DNA from: Actinomycetota bacterium
GTDB lineage: Bacteria; Actinomycetota; Actinomycetes; Nanopelagicales; Nanopelagicaceae
Direction of reading: 5' to 3'
NCBI GenBank assembly: GCA_016870365.1
Contig: VGBW01000008.1
Location: 1-53,235, forward strand
Length of the DNA: 53,235 bases
This document shows, piece by piece, positions 38,051 to 47,216 of this stretch (position 1 is its first letter; each line of letters begins with the position of its first letter). Both the position numbers and the translations under genes were made by a program. Under the pieces are notes generated by a model. That model did no database searches. It saw only the letters and a list, made by a program, of their open reading frames with translations, and was not told the origin of the DNA.

Positions 38051-39271
38051 ATGCGGCCAAAGGTAGTAATTCTAGGAGCAGGTTTTGGTGGGCTTACCGT
38101 TGCGCGCGCGCTAGATTCAATCGCCGATGTCACATTGGTAGATCGCCATAATTTTCAGACCTTTCTACCTCTGCTTTACCAGGTATCTACCGCAGGTCTG
38201 GCAGCAGACCATGTCGCCTATCCCATCCGCGGAGCTTTGAGAAAAACTAGCGTCAAATTCCGAATGGGCTCCCCCATATCGGTTGATCATAGAAACAAGA
38301 GCGTAAAATTGGATTCTAGTGAAGTTCTAGATTTTGACTTCCTAATCGTGGCCCTTGGCTCTGCTACAAATGACTTCGGTATCAAGGGGGTTGCCGATCA
38401 TAGCCTGGGGATGAAGAGCGTGAGTGAAGCGCTAAATATCCGCTCAGAGATAATGCGTCGATTTGAGGATCTCTGCCGCTTTGAAGACGATACTAGGTTC
38501 TCCATCGCTGTTGTCGGTGGTGGGCCCACTGGAGTTGAGATGGCTGGAGCGATCGCTGAACTAAAACGCGGCCCACTAAACTCTGACAACGCCCAAGCTG
38601 CTAGGAATGTTGGCGTTTATCTCATTGAAGCAGGTCCGAGGCTTCTTCCCTCATTTTCTCAAAGACTATCGTCGCGCACCAAGAAAGATCTAGAGAAGTT
38701 GGGTGTTAGCGTATTGACCGAGGCTGCTGTTGCCGAGGTGAAGCCACGGCAGATTATCCTCAGCGATGGTAGAGGCATTCCTGCTGAAGTAACTATTTGG
38801 GCAGCAGGGGTTAAGGGCGAGCCAGGGATGAAAGTGTTAGCACTCCCTCATGATGGAATTAGAATCGCTGTCGATAAGACGCTACAGGTTAGTAATTATC
38901 CATATGTATTTGCAATTGGTGATATCGCTGGGGCAAAAGGAAGAGATGGAGAGTTCCTGCCTATGGTGGCCCCGGTTGCGATGCAACAGGCAAAATTTGT
39001 GGCAAAACAGATTGCAAGAATAGTTAAGAATGAGCCATTAAAGGAGTTCACCTACCTTGATAGAGGCTCTATGGCCACCATTGGTCGACATAAGGCAGTG
39101 GTGGAAGCCAAAGGATTACGCCTGACTGGCACTATCGCTTGGTATGCCTGGCTCTGGCTCCATCTCTTCTATCTCCTAGGTGGTCGAAACAAGATTGGCA
39201 CGATGGCAGATTGGACTTGGAATTATCTGACCTTTGATCGAGGAAATCGACACATCATGGATATCTCGTGA
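38051..39271 (+). CDS. ndh: Type II NADH dehydrogenase (NDH-2)
   Basis: 406 residues. FAD-binding GAGFGGLTVARAL at the N-terminus, the FLPLLYQVSTAGL quinone-side motif, NADH-binding VVGGGPTGVEMAGAIAEL, FAIGDIAGAKG, and a hydrophobic C-terminal anchor (WLWLHLFYLLGGRNK). A single-subunit, non-pumping NADH:quinone oxidoreductase at the membrane inner face. Its last bases overlap the next gene (GTGA). The transcript would have only a few nt of leader. Confidence 0.92.
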   Translation: MRPKVVILGAGFGGLTVARALDSIADVTLVDRHNFQTFLPLLYQVSTAGLAADHVAYPIRGALRKTSVKFRMGSPISVDHRNKSVKLDSSEVLDFDFLIVALGSATNDFGIKGVADHSLGMKSVSEALNIRSEIMRRFEDLCRFEDDTRFSIAVVGGGPTGVEMAGAIAELKRGPLNSDNAQAARNVGVYLIEAGPRLLPSFSQRLSSRTKKDLEKLGVSVLTEAAVAEVKPRQIILSDGRGIPAEVTIWAAGVKGEPGMKVLALPHDGIRIAVDKTLQVSNYPYVFAIGDIAGAKGRDGEFLPMVAPVAMQQAKFVAKQIARIVKNEPLKEFTYLDRGSMATIGRHKAVVEAKGLRLTGTIAWYAWLWLHLFYLLGGRNKIGTMADWTWNYLTFDRGNRHIMDIS

Positions 39272-40062
39272 GTTATATCGATCTTCGTGGCCATCAGATC
39301 TGGCATCAAGAGTGGAGCAAGAGGAAGAGAGAGCCGCTACTGCTTCTCCATGGAGGCTTGAGCTCGACACAGAGCTTTGCGCCCAAGATTCTTCCAAGCG
39401 TCAAGAGAACCCACCATAGCTATGGGTATGACCGAAGCGCTCATGGCAGAACCAAGATGCGCAAGGGTTATTATCATTTCAAATTTCAGAAAGATGAAGC
39501 AATCGCCTATATCGAAGATGTAATCAAGAGGCCTACTCACGTAATTGGCCATAGCGATGGTGGGATTATTGGACTGATGGTGGCAATTGCCAGGCCTGAT
39601 CTAGTAAGAACATTAGTAACGATTGGCGCCAATTATCATTATGACTGCGGTCTTAACCTACAAACATTTTATGGCCAGGTAGATGAGATAGACAAGGATG
39701 AATTCGCCCAAAGAAGTGGCCAGCCAAGAGAGCTATTAGTTGAAATAGTTGCTAAAGCCCACAAAGTCTGGGCAAGAGAGCCAAGGATGAATAGGGCACA
39801 ATTAAGGAGAATAAGGTGCTCAACTTTGATCTTGGCCGGCGATGATGAACCATTTTCAACCGAACATACCGCATCGCTATATGAAGCAATTCCAAATGCT
39901 CAGCTAGCAATACTTCCTGGGACATCTCACGCGGTGCTGAAGGAGAAGCCAGATCTAGTAAGGCAGATACTCAAAGATTTCTATAGGAATCCAGGATTGC
40001 CAATTACCTTGTCGCCGAATCGCAGGCTAAAGCAGGCCTTAGGAATCACTGCTAACTCTTAG
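39268..40062 (+). CDS. Alpha/beta hydrolase
   Basis: 264 residues with the alpha/beta-hydrolase fold: oxyanion-loop HGGLSS after LLLLHG, the nucleophile elbow GHSDGG, an Asp in LAGDDEPFS and a His in GTSHAV completing the triad. The substrate is unknown. The start is GTG overlapping the ndh stop, so it is cotranscribed with ndh. Its 3' end overlaps the opposite-strand GMC oxidoreductase by 24 nt, which is unusual between convergent genes and consistent with compaction. Confidence 0.85.
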   Translation: MSYIDLRGHQIWHQEWSKRKREPLLLLHGGLSSTQSFAPKILPSVKRTHHSYGYDRSAHGRTKMRKGYYHFKFQKDEAIAYIEDVIKRPTHVIGHSDGGIIGLMVAIARPDLVRTLVTIGANYHYDCGLNLQTFYGQVDEIDKDEFAQRSGQPRELLVEIVAKAHKVWAREPRMNRAQLRRIRCSTLILAGDDEPFSTEHTASLYEAIPNAQLAILPGTSHAVLKEKPDLVRQILKDFYRNPGLPITLSPNRRLKQALGITANS

Positions 40063-41733
40063 CGCGCCATAGGCATGCTCTGGCACAAATGGTTTACTTG
40101 GAAGCACCGCTTTGATTCTCACATAGGCACTCTCTTGCGCGGGGCGGGGGTCTAGCTCGCCCTTATTGGGCCAGAGAGAAAATGCGCGCTCTGCTTGAGC
40201 AGTAATTGTCAGCGCGGGATTCACTCCAAGATTTGCAGTTAGCGCGGAACCATCGACCACATGAAGGCTTGGATAGTTCCAGACGCGATGATATGGATCT
40301 ATCACTCCTTGGCTCTCATCTCTCCCAATGACACAACCTCCGACAAAGTGAGCAGTAAAAGGAGCGCTAATTAGATCTCCCACATGCCCTCCAGCAATTC
40401 CTCCATACTTGTTGGCAATTCTCCGCGCCACTTCATTGGCTGCAGGAATATAGGTGGCATTTGGTCTATCGGCATCATTCTTTGACGTTAGACGCCAGCC
40501 AAATACTCCTTTCTTTGAAGAGACTCTTATTGAGGAGTCAACGTTCTGCATCACCAAGGCAATCACGGTTCTCTGGCTCCAGCGCCTTACATCAAATATC
40601 TTGAAAAACAATAGGGGATTTCTCATCGCATTTCTTATCCAATTAGCCCGCCGCTGCTTTGCCGCCTGGCCATCGGTCATTATGGTTTGAAGCAGGCCCA
40701 TTAGGTTTGACCCCCTGCCGTATCGAACCGGCTCAACATGGGTGTTTTCATCTGGAAAGAATGATGAGGTAATAGCAGCGCCTTTCGAGAAATCAATCTT
40801 GCAATCTCTTGGCATGATCGCACCCGTTAGAGCCTCCGAATTGGTTCTCGATAGAGCGCCAAGAGATGGTGAGAGTTTCGGAAGTGACCTGCTATCTCTC
40901 ATTCGATGGAGCAATTTCTGAGTGTTATAGGTCCCGGCTGCTAGCACTAGATCCTTGGCCACGAATACTTTTTTGGAGCCAAACCAAGCAGAGCTGCCTC
41001 GAGCGGTGATCTTCCAATCTCCGTCATCTATCTGCTCAAAACTCTCCACGGTTAGCTCTGGGAAAACCATAGCTCCTGCTTTCTCTGCAAGTCCTAAGTA
41101 ATTCTTAGGCAGCGTATTTTTCGCATTGAAGCGACAACCGGTCATACATCCACCGCATTGTTGGCACCCAACCCGATCTGGTCCTACTCCTCCAAAGTAT
41201 GGATCTCTCTCTAATACCGCTGGCCCTGAGCCAAAGTGCACGCCAAGCGGGGCCATCTTGAAACTACTGCCAACGCCCATCTCTTCTGCAACATCTTTCA
41301 TGGCTTGATCAGAGGCAGAGAAGTAGGGATTTTCTGAAACTCCTAAGACTCTTGATGCCTGATCAAACCAAGGAGCTAGCTCTGATTTCCAATCAGTTAT
41401 ATCTGCCCATTGTTTATCCTGGAAGTAAGAATCGGGTGGGGCGTATAAAGTGTTGGCATAGACCAAAGAGCCACCACCAACTCCAGCGCCAGCCAGAATC
41501 AAGACATCCGGGAGGGCATGAATTCTCTGAATTCCCCTCAAACCAAGACGAGGGGCATAGAGAAACCTTGATAATCTCCAAGAAGTCTTGGGAAAATCCT
41601 CATCTTCAAACCTTCGCCCTGCTTCAATAACTGCAACGCGATAACCCTTTTCCACCAAACGCAGCGCAGCCACTGATCCACCGAAACCAGAACCGACTAT
41701 GACAACATCGAATTCGTGCACCTTGCCTGCCAT
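40039..41733 (-). CDS. GMC-family FAD oxidoreductase (cholesterol-oxidase-like)
   Basis: About 564 residues: FAD-binding VVIVGSGFGGSVAALRL, GVGGGSLVYANTL, a Cys-rich GCQQCGGCMTGCRFNAKNT block (C-x2-C-x2-C-x3-C, residues near 200), and GMC C-terminal SALTANLGVNPALTITAQAE with FVGGCVIG. This resembles mycobacterial ChoD (Rv3409c), which likewise stands near guaB3 and guaB2. The sterol substrate is not established; an alcohol or aldehyde oxidase is equally possible. Start ATG 41733, with TAGCCT 7 nt upstream (leaderless). Confidence 0.85.
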   Translation of the reverse strand: MAGKVHEFDVVIVGSGFGGSVAALRLVEKGYRVAVIEAGRRFEDEDFPKTSWRLSRFLYAPRLGLRGIQRIHALPDVLILAGAGVGGGSLVYANTLYAPPDSYFQDKQWADITDWKSELAPWFDQASRVLGVSENPYFSASDQAMKDVAEEMGVGSSFKMAPLGVHFGSGPAVLERDPYFGGVGPDRVGCQQCGGCMTGCRFNAKNTLPKNYLGLAEKAGAMVFPELTVESFEQIDDGDWKITARGSSAWFGSKKVFVAKDLVLAAGTYNTQKLLHRMRDSRSLPKLSPSLGALSRTNSEALTGAIMPRDCKIDFSKGAAITSSFFPDENTHVEPVRYGRGSNLMGLLQTIMTDGQAAKQRRANWIRNAMRNPLLFFKIFDVRRWSQRTVIALVMQNVDSSIRVSSKKGVFGWRLTSKNDADRPNATYIPAANEVARRIANKYGGIAGGHVGDLISAPFTAHFVGGCVIGRDESQGVIDPYHRVWNYPSLHVVDGSALTANLGVNPALTITAQAERAFSLWPNKGELDPRPAQESAYVRIKAVLPSKPFVPEHAYGALRVSSDS

Positions 41734-41740
41734 AGCTATA

Positions 41741-41746
41741 AGGCTA
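41741..41746 (-). promoter_or_regulatory. -10 box of the leaderless GMC oxidoreductase gene
   Basis: Reverse-strand TAGCCT is 7 nt before the ATG at 41733. No Shine-Dalgarno is visible, matching the leaderless pattern seen elsewhere in the window. Confidence 0.4.
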
Positions 41747-41818
41747 CAACGCACCTACTTGAGGGCCACCTTCAATTCTCAAATGACGGATACGTAGAGG
41801 GGATCAATCAATTATTTG

Positions 41819-41890
41819 AGCCCCCCGTCAGGATTGAACTGACGACCTTCCGCTTACAAGGCGGATGCTCTACCACTGAGCTAGGGAGGC
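41819..41890 (-). tRNA. tRNA-Thr (anticodon TGT)
   Basis: Full cloverleaf on the minus strand: acceptor GCCTCCC/GGGGGGC with one G-U pair, D arm GCTC/GAGC, anticodon stem TCCGC/GCGGA with loop CTTGTAA (anticodon TGT, decoding ACA and other Thr codons), T arm GTCAG/CTGAC with loop TTCAATC, and discriminator T73. No CCA is encoded. A possible promoter is CATACT at 41910-41905. Confidence 0.95.
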
Positions 41891-41944
41891 GTTTTCAGCA
41901 AGTAAGTATGGCATTGGGCAAGAAACTGGAACAATGCACCAGCC

Positions 41945-42371
41945 ATGCCAACGCCAATCTGGTCAAGCCCTCAGACTACCTCAGTAGATCGCTTGCCGAT
42001 GCTCGATATCGCCCATTTGATCAGTGTTTCCCTTGATGGAGTTTGGAACTTTCAATTATTGGATCGCGCAGATCAAGGGCCGAGTAAGAGATGACAGAGC
42101 ATTACAGTGGTTTGCTCTGACGAATCAATCTGGCCATGGGCCCTATTCCCAATTAGATAGACCAGCGATGGTCACTGTCACCCCAATGCGCTCTAAGGAT
42201 CTGGCAAATGCCACCCAAGATGTTCTTGCCAATCCTTGCGGAAATACTGTAATTACCATGGATGGAGCCCATCGCGGTCATGGCACTGCATCATGTGGGC
42301 CAGATACTCTGGCCAAGCACTTGATTAGGCCTGGAACTAATGGGTGGAGCTGGAGCGTAGTAACTTTCTAG
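41945..42371 (+). pseudogene. Glycoside hydrolase family 2 beta-galactosidase remnant, internal deletion
   Basis: Two pieces in different frames remain. The 5' piece, ATG 41945 to TGA at 42093-42095, encodes about 49 residues including VDRLPM and SLDGVWNFQLL, the start of the GH2 sugar-binding domain. The 3' piece (frame of 42024, homologous from about 42085) encodes RALQWFALTNQSGHG and HRGHGTASCGPDTL, the C-terminal beta-galactosidase domain 5, ending at the TAG at 42369-42371. An intact enzyme has roughly 1000 residues, so most of the gene, including the catalytic barrel, is gone. It lies beside tRNA-Thr and its stop abuts the SGNH gene stop. Confidence 0.85.
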
Positions 42372-43148
42372 CTAGCTTTTCCAAGCAATAGGCGCTGGAT
42401 ACTTGGGGCTTCGCCCATCACCTGATGAACGTCCTCGCACCCTCCTAATGGCCCACGGAATTCCATAGAGAATGAGCCATCGAAGATTCGTTCTCATCTC
42501 TTTCACAAAGGGCAGCTCTGCTGGCGGCGGCAGCGGAGTTCTCCAATTTTGATCATAAACAAGATTCAATCTGGCCAGGACTGCTTGAGCTACACGATAG
42601 TGCCCTAGGGAATTTAGATGAAGACGATCTTCATGGATAAAGCCCGGATGGCGCCAAGAGCTTTCTTGATTAGGATCTAGCAAGATAGCGCCAACTTCAC
42701 TAGCCATCTTTCGCACATTTTCATTAAACGTCTCAAATCGCTCTTTCCAGATCTTTGCCCCGCGAGTCTTAGCGCCTGAATCTTCCAAAACGCAGAAGAG
42801 CATGACCGTGGCGCCGCTTTTGACAAGTTCACGAACTGCTTGGTTGTACTCCTGAAAGGTCTTTACCGGATCATATTTCGGTCGGATCACATCATTGGCT
42901 CCAGCATGAAAGGAGATGAGCGTGGTTGCTCCATCAACTAATCCGATGGCTATCGGAACTTGTTCGCTCAATACTTGGCCGACCTTCTTGCCCCTGACGG
43001 CTAGATTGGCATAGGTGAAGTTCTGATAACTATCGGCCATGGCATCAGCAACTCGATCTGCCCAACCGCGATATTTTCCCTTTATCTTCTCATCCTGCAT
43101 GCCCTCAGTCATCGAGTCACCGAGTGCGATAAAGCGGTTATATGACAT
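42372..43148 (-). CDS. SGNH/GDSL-type hydrolase
   Basis: 258 residues. Block I ALGDSMTEG carries the nucleophile Ser, Gly is in NLAVRGKKV, Asn in HAGANDVIR, and Asp-x-x-His in HEDRLHLNSLGH completes the triad. An esterase or lipase acting on an unknown ester, with no signal peptide. It begins 9 nt after the rlmB stop, so it is likely the last gene of the carD-ispDF-cysS-rlmB operon. Confidence 0.88.
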   Translation of the reverse strand: MSYNRFIALGDSMTEGMQDEKIKGKYRGWADRVADAMADSYQNFTYANLAVRGKKVGQVLSEQVPIAIGLVDGATTLISFHAGANDVIRPKYDPVKTFQEYNQAVRELVKSGATVMLFCVLEDSGAKTRGAKIWKERFETFNENVRKMASEVGAILLDPNQESSWRHPGFIHEDRLHLNSLGHYRVAQAVLARLNLVYDQNWRTPLPPPAELPFVKEMRTNLRWLILYGIPWAIRRVRGRSSGDGRSPKYPAPIAWKS

Positions 43149-43157
43149 CTCTAATCC

Positions 43158-44105
43158 CTATTTGATCGCTCTTTTTCTATCAACAGCATATAGCGCAATT
43201 GATATGGCAACACTGGCGTTCAGGGATTCCACCGCGCTACTTATGGGAATAGAGATGAGAAGGTCGCACTTTTCGCGAATTAGCCTTGATAAACCCTTGC
43301 CCTCACTGCCGACAATTAGATACAGCGGCTGGTCAGCGATTTCTAGCTCTTCCACGCCCTTTTCAGCATCGCCATCAAGACCGAGGATAAAACAACCATA
43401 GGCCTTTGCATCCTCAACAGATCTGGCCAGATTAGTTACCTGGGCAATAGGCAGCCTAGCTGCAGCTCCTGCCGAACTCTTCCAAGCGGCAGCAGTCAGT
43501 GAGGCGTTGCGCCGCTCAGGAATTAATAGGCCATCGGCGCTAAATGCTGCAGCGCTCCTTGCAATTGCGCCAATGTTTCTAGGATCTGTCACCCCATCTA
43601 CTGCAATGAATAGGGCAGGATCTTTAGCTCTGGCAAAAATCTCTTTCTGCGATGAATATTGAAATGGTTTGACCACAAGTGCAATACCTTGATGATTGGC
43701 AATTCCAGTCATGTTCTCTATGGCGCGTCTTTCAACTTCTTTGATTCCAATTGCCATCCTTTGGGCAAGTCGGACAGATTCACTTAGTCTTTCATCAACA
43801 TCAACCCCTGCTGCCAGGACTAGCTCCTTTGCGGGAATGCCGGCACGCAGTGCCTCAAGAACTGCGTTACGACCAGCAACGGTATCGACATGCTCTCGCC
43901 CACTTCGACGAAGATCTCTCCTTGGGGCAATCTTCTTGCCGCCCTTGGGCCCGGGCTTGGAATTAATGCGCTTTCCTTCAGTGCGCTTTCGAAGAAACTC
44001 TTCCTTTGACCTATATTTCTTGTGATAGGGGCGATCCTCAGCTCTTGGCGTTGGTCCTCTGCCTCTTAGAGATCTCTTCGGCTGTTTACGATCGGGCTTA
44101 GCCAT
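43158..44105 (-). CDS. rlmB: 23S rRNA 2'-O-methyltransferase RlmB (SpoU/TrmH family)
   Basis: 315 residues. A highly basic N-terminal extension (about 1-70) is followed by a substrate-binding domain (VAGRNAVLEALRAG) and the SpoU knot methyltransferase with FIAVDGVTDPRNIGAIARSA, YLIVGSEGKGLSRL and SLNASVAISIALY. It methylates the ribose of a 23S rRNA guanosine (G2251 in E. coli). Start overlaps the cysS stop by 8 nt. A tRNA Gm18-type target is the alternative within this family. Confidence 0.93.
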   Translation of the reverse strand: MAKPDRKQPKRSLRGRGPTPRAEDRPYHKKYRSKEEFLRKRTEGKRINSKPGPKGGKKIAPRRDLRRSGREHVDTVAGRNAVLEALRAGIPAKELVLAAGVDVDERLSESVRLAQRMAIGIKEVERRAIENMTGIANHQGIALVVKPFQYSSQKEIFARAKDPALFIAVDGVTDPRNIGAIARSAAAFSADGLLIPERRNASLTAAAWKSSAGAAARLPIAQVTNLARSVEDAKAYGCFILGLDGDAEKGVEELEIADQPLYLIVGSEGKGLSRLIREKCDLLISIPISSAVESLNASVAISIALYAVDRKRAIK

Positions 44106-45498
44106 TGATACTCCATCTCACGCCATCTGCTCGGTCTTCGATAGAGATGCCCATCGCGCTTATCTGATCACGGATCTGATCTGCTGCAGCAAAATCCTTT
44201 CTAGCCCTTGCCGCACTTCTCTGCTCCAAGAGTAGTGAGATAAGTCCATCTACTGCACCACTTAAGTCAGCGCTAGATGGGCTGGAATAGGCCGGATCAA
44301 AGGGGTCGGTGCCCAGAATTGATAGCGCGGCCCGGATATAGCTTGAATACTCTGCTACTTGAGCTTTATCTAAGGAGCTAAGTCCGTTATTTCCTAGCTT
44401 CAACCACTCAGAGATCTGGGCTAGTACTTGTGGAACAGCTAGATCATCATCGAGCGCATCAGATAATTCATCGCTGATCACTATCTCTGGGGTGGTTGCT
44501 AATGCTTCTCTAGCTCTATATAGGAAGTTTTCAATTCTTCTAAAGGCCACTGCTGCCTCATCGAGGGCTTCAAATGAGAACTCCAACATCGAGCGATAGT
44601 GCGCGCTAGATAGGTACCAACGAAGTTCGATGCCTCTAACTCTCTTCAAAACCTCGTCAACCTGTAGTGAATTACCCAAAGACTTACCCATCTTCTCGCC
44701 CGAGGTTGTCACCCAGGCGTTATGCATCCAAAGGCGGGCAAACTTATATCCAGCTGCCTCAGATTGGGCTATCTCATTTTCATGATGAGGAAAAATCAAA
44801 TCAAGGCCTCCACCATGAATGTCAAATTCCTGCCCTAGGTATGCAAGGGCCATCGCTGAACACTCAATATGCCAACCAGGCCTGCCATTGCCCCAAGGCG
44901 TTGGCCAAGATGGCTCTCCTTCTTTAGCCCCCTTCCAGAGCGCAAAGTCTCGTGGGTCGCGCTTGAATTTCTCTTCTCCATCCTTAGTAAGCAAGAGATC
45001 ATCTAGCTTCTGGCTCGAAAGAGTTAGGTAAGACTTCAATTTGCGCACTTCAAGATAAACGTCGCCATTTCCTGGAGCATAGGCTGAGCCCTTCTCAACT
45101 AACCTCTTGATCAACTCAATCATCTGAGTCATATGACCTGTAGCCCTTGGCTCATAGGTAGGAGCCATCACATTTAAGGCTCTATAGGCATCGTTAAATG
45201 ATCGCTCATACTTCATAGCCAGTTCCCACCAAGGTATGTCTTCATGGCCTGCGTTATGAATTATCTTGTCATCAATGTCGGTCACATTTCGAATGAAGGT
45301 GACCCTATATCCAGAGGCAATCAACCAGCGCCGTAAGATGTCGAAATTAATCCCACTTCTAATGTGGCCCACATGAGGAGATGCTTGAACTGTTGCACCG
45401 CATAGATAAATTGAGGCCTGGCCAGGCTTTAGTGGTCTAAATTCTGAGACCTGACGAGACGCAGTGTCATAGAGGCAGAGCTTGTTCACACTTGCCAT
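44098..45498 (-). CDS. cysS: Cysteinyl-tRNA synthetase
   Basis: 466 residues: Zn and ATP motifs CGATVQASPHVGHIRSG (HIGH variant HVGH), FIRNVTDIDDKI, HIECSAMA, HGGGLDLIFPHHENEIAQSEA and KMGKSLGN. The final 60 residues are the DALR-like anticodon part. I start at ATG 45498, one base after the ispDF stop; an upstream TTG would add 11 residues of poor family fit. Full length and cytoplasmic. Confidence 0.97.
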   Translation of the reverse strand: MASVNKLCLYDTASRQVSEFRPLKPGQASIYLCGATVQASPHVGHIRSGINFDILRRWLIASGYRVTFIRNVTDIDDKIIHNAGHEDIPWWELAMKYERSFNDAYRALNVMAPTYEPRATGHMTQMIELIKRLVEKGSAYAPGNGDVYLEVRKLKSYLTLSSQKLDDLLLTKDGEEKFKRDPRDFALWKGAKEGEPSWPTPWGNGRPGWHIECSAMALAYLGQEFDIHGGGLDLIFPHHENEIAQSEAAGYKFARLWMHNAWVTTSGEKMGKSLGNSLQVDEVLKRVRGIELRWYLSSAHYRSMLEFSFEALDEAAVAFRRIENFLYRAREALATTPEIVISDELSDALDDDLAVPQVLAQISEWLKLGNNGLSSLDKAQVAEYSSYIRAALSILGTDPFDPAYSSPSSADLSGAVDGLISLLLEQRSAARARKDFAAADQIRDQISAMGISIEDRADGVRWSING

Positions 45499-45499
45499 C

Positions 45500-46648
45500 C
45501 TATTTCTTCGCAACCAAAAGCGCAGTTGCAAGAGATGAGATACCTAAACCCTGCCCGGTAAAGCCCAGACCGTCTGTTGAGGTGGCACTTACTGAAACTT
45601 CAGCTCCCCCTAAAGCTTTTGAGATGACTCCTATTGCCTCGCCTCTTCTTGGGCCAATCCTTGGTCTGCTGCAGACAATTTGTACTGAAACATTTCCTAT
45701 TTCAAATCCCGCGGAGGTGATTCTTGCCAGAGTCTCTTTCAATAAGACTTCTCCACTTGCTCCAAGATATCTAGGGTCATCAACGCCAAAGTTCGAACCA
45801 AGATCACCAAGGCCTGCTGCGCCAAATAGGGCATCACAGATTGCATGAGCTGCTACATCGCCATCAGAGTACCCGTCTACTCCGACTTGATCGGGCCAAT
45901 AAAGTCCAGCTAGCCATAGCTTCCTATCTTGATCAGATGAGAATGCATGGGCATCAACGCCAAGTCCTACTCTGATATCTCTATCGCCAGGATTTAGGAG
46001 AGATAGAGCTTGGCTAATATCCTCTTTAGTTGTTATCTTGAAGGCCGAAATCTCACCTTCGATTGTTTTTACCTTTATTCCTAAGGCTTCAACTAGAGCT
46101 GCATCATCGGTGGCCTCATCTGAGGCGCTATGGGCTCGCTCCAATACTTGGCGGCTAAATCCCTGAGGGGTCTGGGCTGCAACAAGAGATGAGCGATCAG
46201 GGGTCGACCTTACAAAGCCATCTCTATCGATTTCCTTGATGGTATCTACCACCTTCAATGCTGGAATAACAGCGTCCTGGCCTGCCTGCACTTGACTTAA
46301 TACTCTCCTTGCCAGGCCACTACTAGCCAGGGCCCTTGCGGCATCATGAATCAGAACGCTTTCAACGCTTGGTGAGAGAGCCTTAAGAGCAATCCTTATG
46401 GAATCACTTCTTAATGCCCCGCCGGTAATAACGTGCGCGCTCTGACCAACCAGCGATCTAAATTGCTCTTCATACCCAGAGGGGGCAGTAATGATAATTT
46501 CGTCAACAACTCTAGATAGCGATGCAAAGGCGCGCTCTAACAGAGTGATGCCTTGTATTTGAATTAGAGCCTTTGGGATATCTGCGCCTAATCTATGGCC
46601 CATCCCAGCGCCGGCGATGATGGCGGCGCTTCTTGGTAATTGGCTCAT
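45500..46648 (-). CDS. ispDF: Bifunctional IspD-IspF (MEP pathway) fusion
   Basis: 382 residues. Residues about 7-222 are IspD (AGAGMGHRLGADIPKAL CTP loop, IHDAARAL, AQTPQGF); residues about 225-382 are IspF (VGLGVDAHAF, DGYSDGDVAAHAICDALFGA, GLGFTGQGLGIS). The fused enzyme makes CDP-methylerythritol and the 2,4-cyclodiphosphate for isoprenoids. In mycobacteria these are two adjacent genes at the same place. It follows carD by 22 nt. Confidence 0.96.
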   Translation of the reverse strand: MSQLPRSAAIIAGAGMGHRLGADIPKALIQIQGITLLERAFASLSRVVDEIIITAPSGYEEQFRSLVGQSAHVITGGALRSDSIRIALKALSPSVESVLIHDAARALASSGLARRVLSQVQAGQDAVIPALKVVDTIKEIDRDGFVRSTPDRSSLVAAQTPQGFSRQVLERAHSASDEATDDAALVEALGIKVKTIEGEISAFKITTKEDISQALSLLNPGDRDIRVGLGVDAHAFSSDQDRKLWLAGLYWPDQVGVDGYSDGDVAAHAICDALFGAAGLGDLGSNFGVDDPRYLGASGEVLLKETLARITSAGFEIGNVSVQIVCSRPRIGPRRGEAIGVISKALGGAEVSVSATSTDGLGFTGQGLGISSLATALLVAKK

Positions 46649-46670
46649 AAGACCCTAACGCCAGAGTGCT

Positions 46671-47153
46671 TTAGGAGGCTAATACCTCATCGAGGATTGA
46701 TTCGGCTTTTGCTTCATCAGTATGTTCTGCCAAAGCTAGCTCTGAAATCAATATTGCCCGCGCTTTGGCAAGCATGCGCTTCTCGCCGGCAGAAAGTCCG
46801 CGATCTAGGTCGCGGCGGAAGAGATCGCGAACGACCTCGGCGACCTTGATGACATCACCAGAGGCCAACTTCTCAAGGTTTGCTTTGTAGCGACGGGACC
46901 AATTGGTTGGCTCCTCGGTATAAGGCTGGCGCAGAACTCCAAAGACTCGCTCAAGACCTGAGGAATCCACAACATCTCTAACGCCAACTAGATCAACGTT
47001 CTCTGCTGGTACTTGCACCGTTAGATCGCCTTGTGCGACCTTCAAAACTAGGTAGATCTTCTCTTCGCCTTTGATGGTCCGGGTCTCAATTGCTTCTATG
47101 AGAGCCGCACCGTGGTGGGGGTAAACAACGGTTTCGCCGACCTTAAATGACAT
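46671..47153 (-). CDS. carD: CarD-family RNA polymerase-binding regulator
   Basis: 160 residues: the RNAP-interacting Tudor-like domain ([23 protein letters not shown]) and a helical DNA-binding domain ([21 protein letters not shown] with the conserved Trp). CarD stabilises the open promoter complex and is essential in mycobacteria for ribosomal RNA control. First gene of the carD-ispDF-cysS-rlmB-SGNH operon. GAAAGG precedes the ATG. Confidence 0.96.
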   Translation of the reverse strand: MSFKVGETVVYPHHGAALIEAIETRTIKGEEKIYLVLKVAQGDLTVQVPAENVDLVGVRDVVDSSGLERVFGVLRQPYTEEPTNWSRRYKANLEKLASGDVIKVAEVVRDLFRRDLDRGLSAGEKRMLAKARAILISELALAEHTDEAKAESILDEVLAS

Positions 47154-47160
47154 TCGTTGC

Positions 47161-47216
47161 CTTTCGCTGGAGGATTATTTTATCAGAGTTATCTCAATCA
47201 CGAAAACCAGCGAAAG
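47161..47216. promoter_or_regulatory. 10-bp inverted repeat across the carD/lipoprotein divergent promoter region
   Basis: CTTTCGCTGG (47161-47170) and CCAGCGAAAG (47207-47216) are perfect complements separated by 36 AT-rich bp that also contain a TAAAAT-like -10 for carD. The pair could bind a regulator that loops the region, or form a long-loop hairpin in the carD leader. Confidence 0.4.

Noticed and set aside
41819-42371. Integrated element at tRNA-Thr
   Set aside because: No integrase, no repeat of the tRNA 3' end and no phage genes; the neighbouring remnant is a metabolic GH2 gene.
43696-44025. 109-residue + strand frame opposite rlmB
   Set aside because: Ser/Arg-rich antisense shadow of the basic N-terminal part of rlmB.
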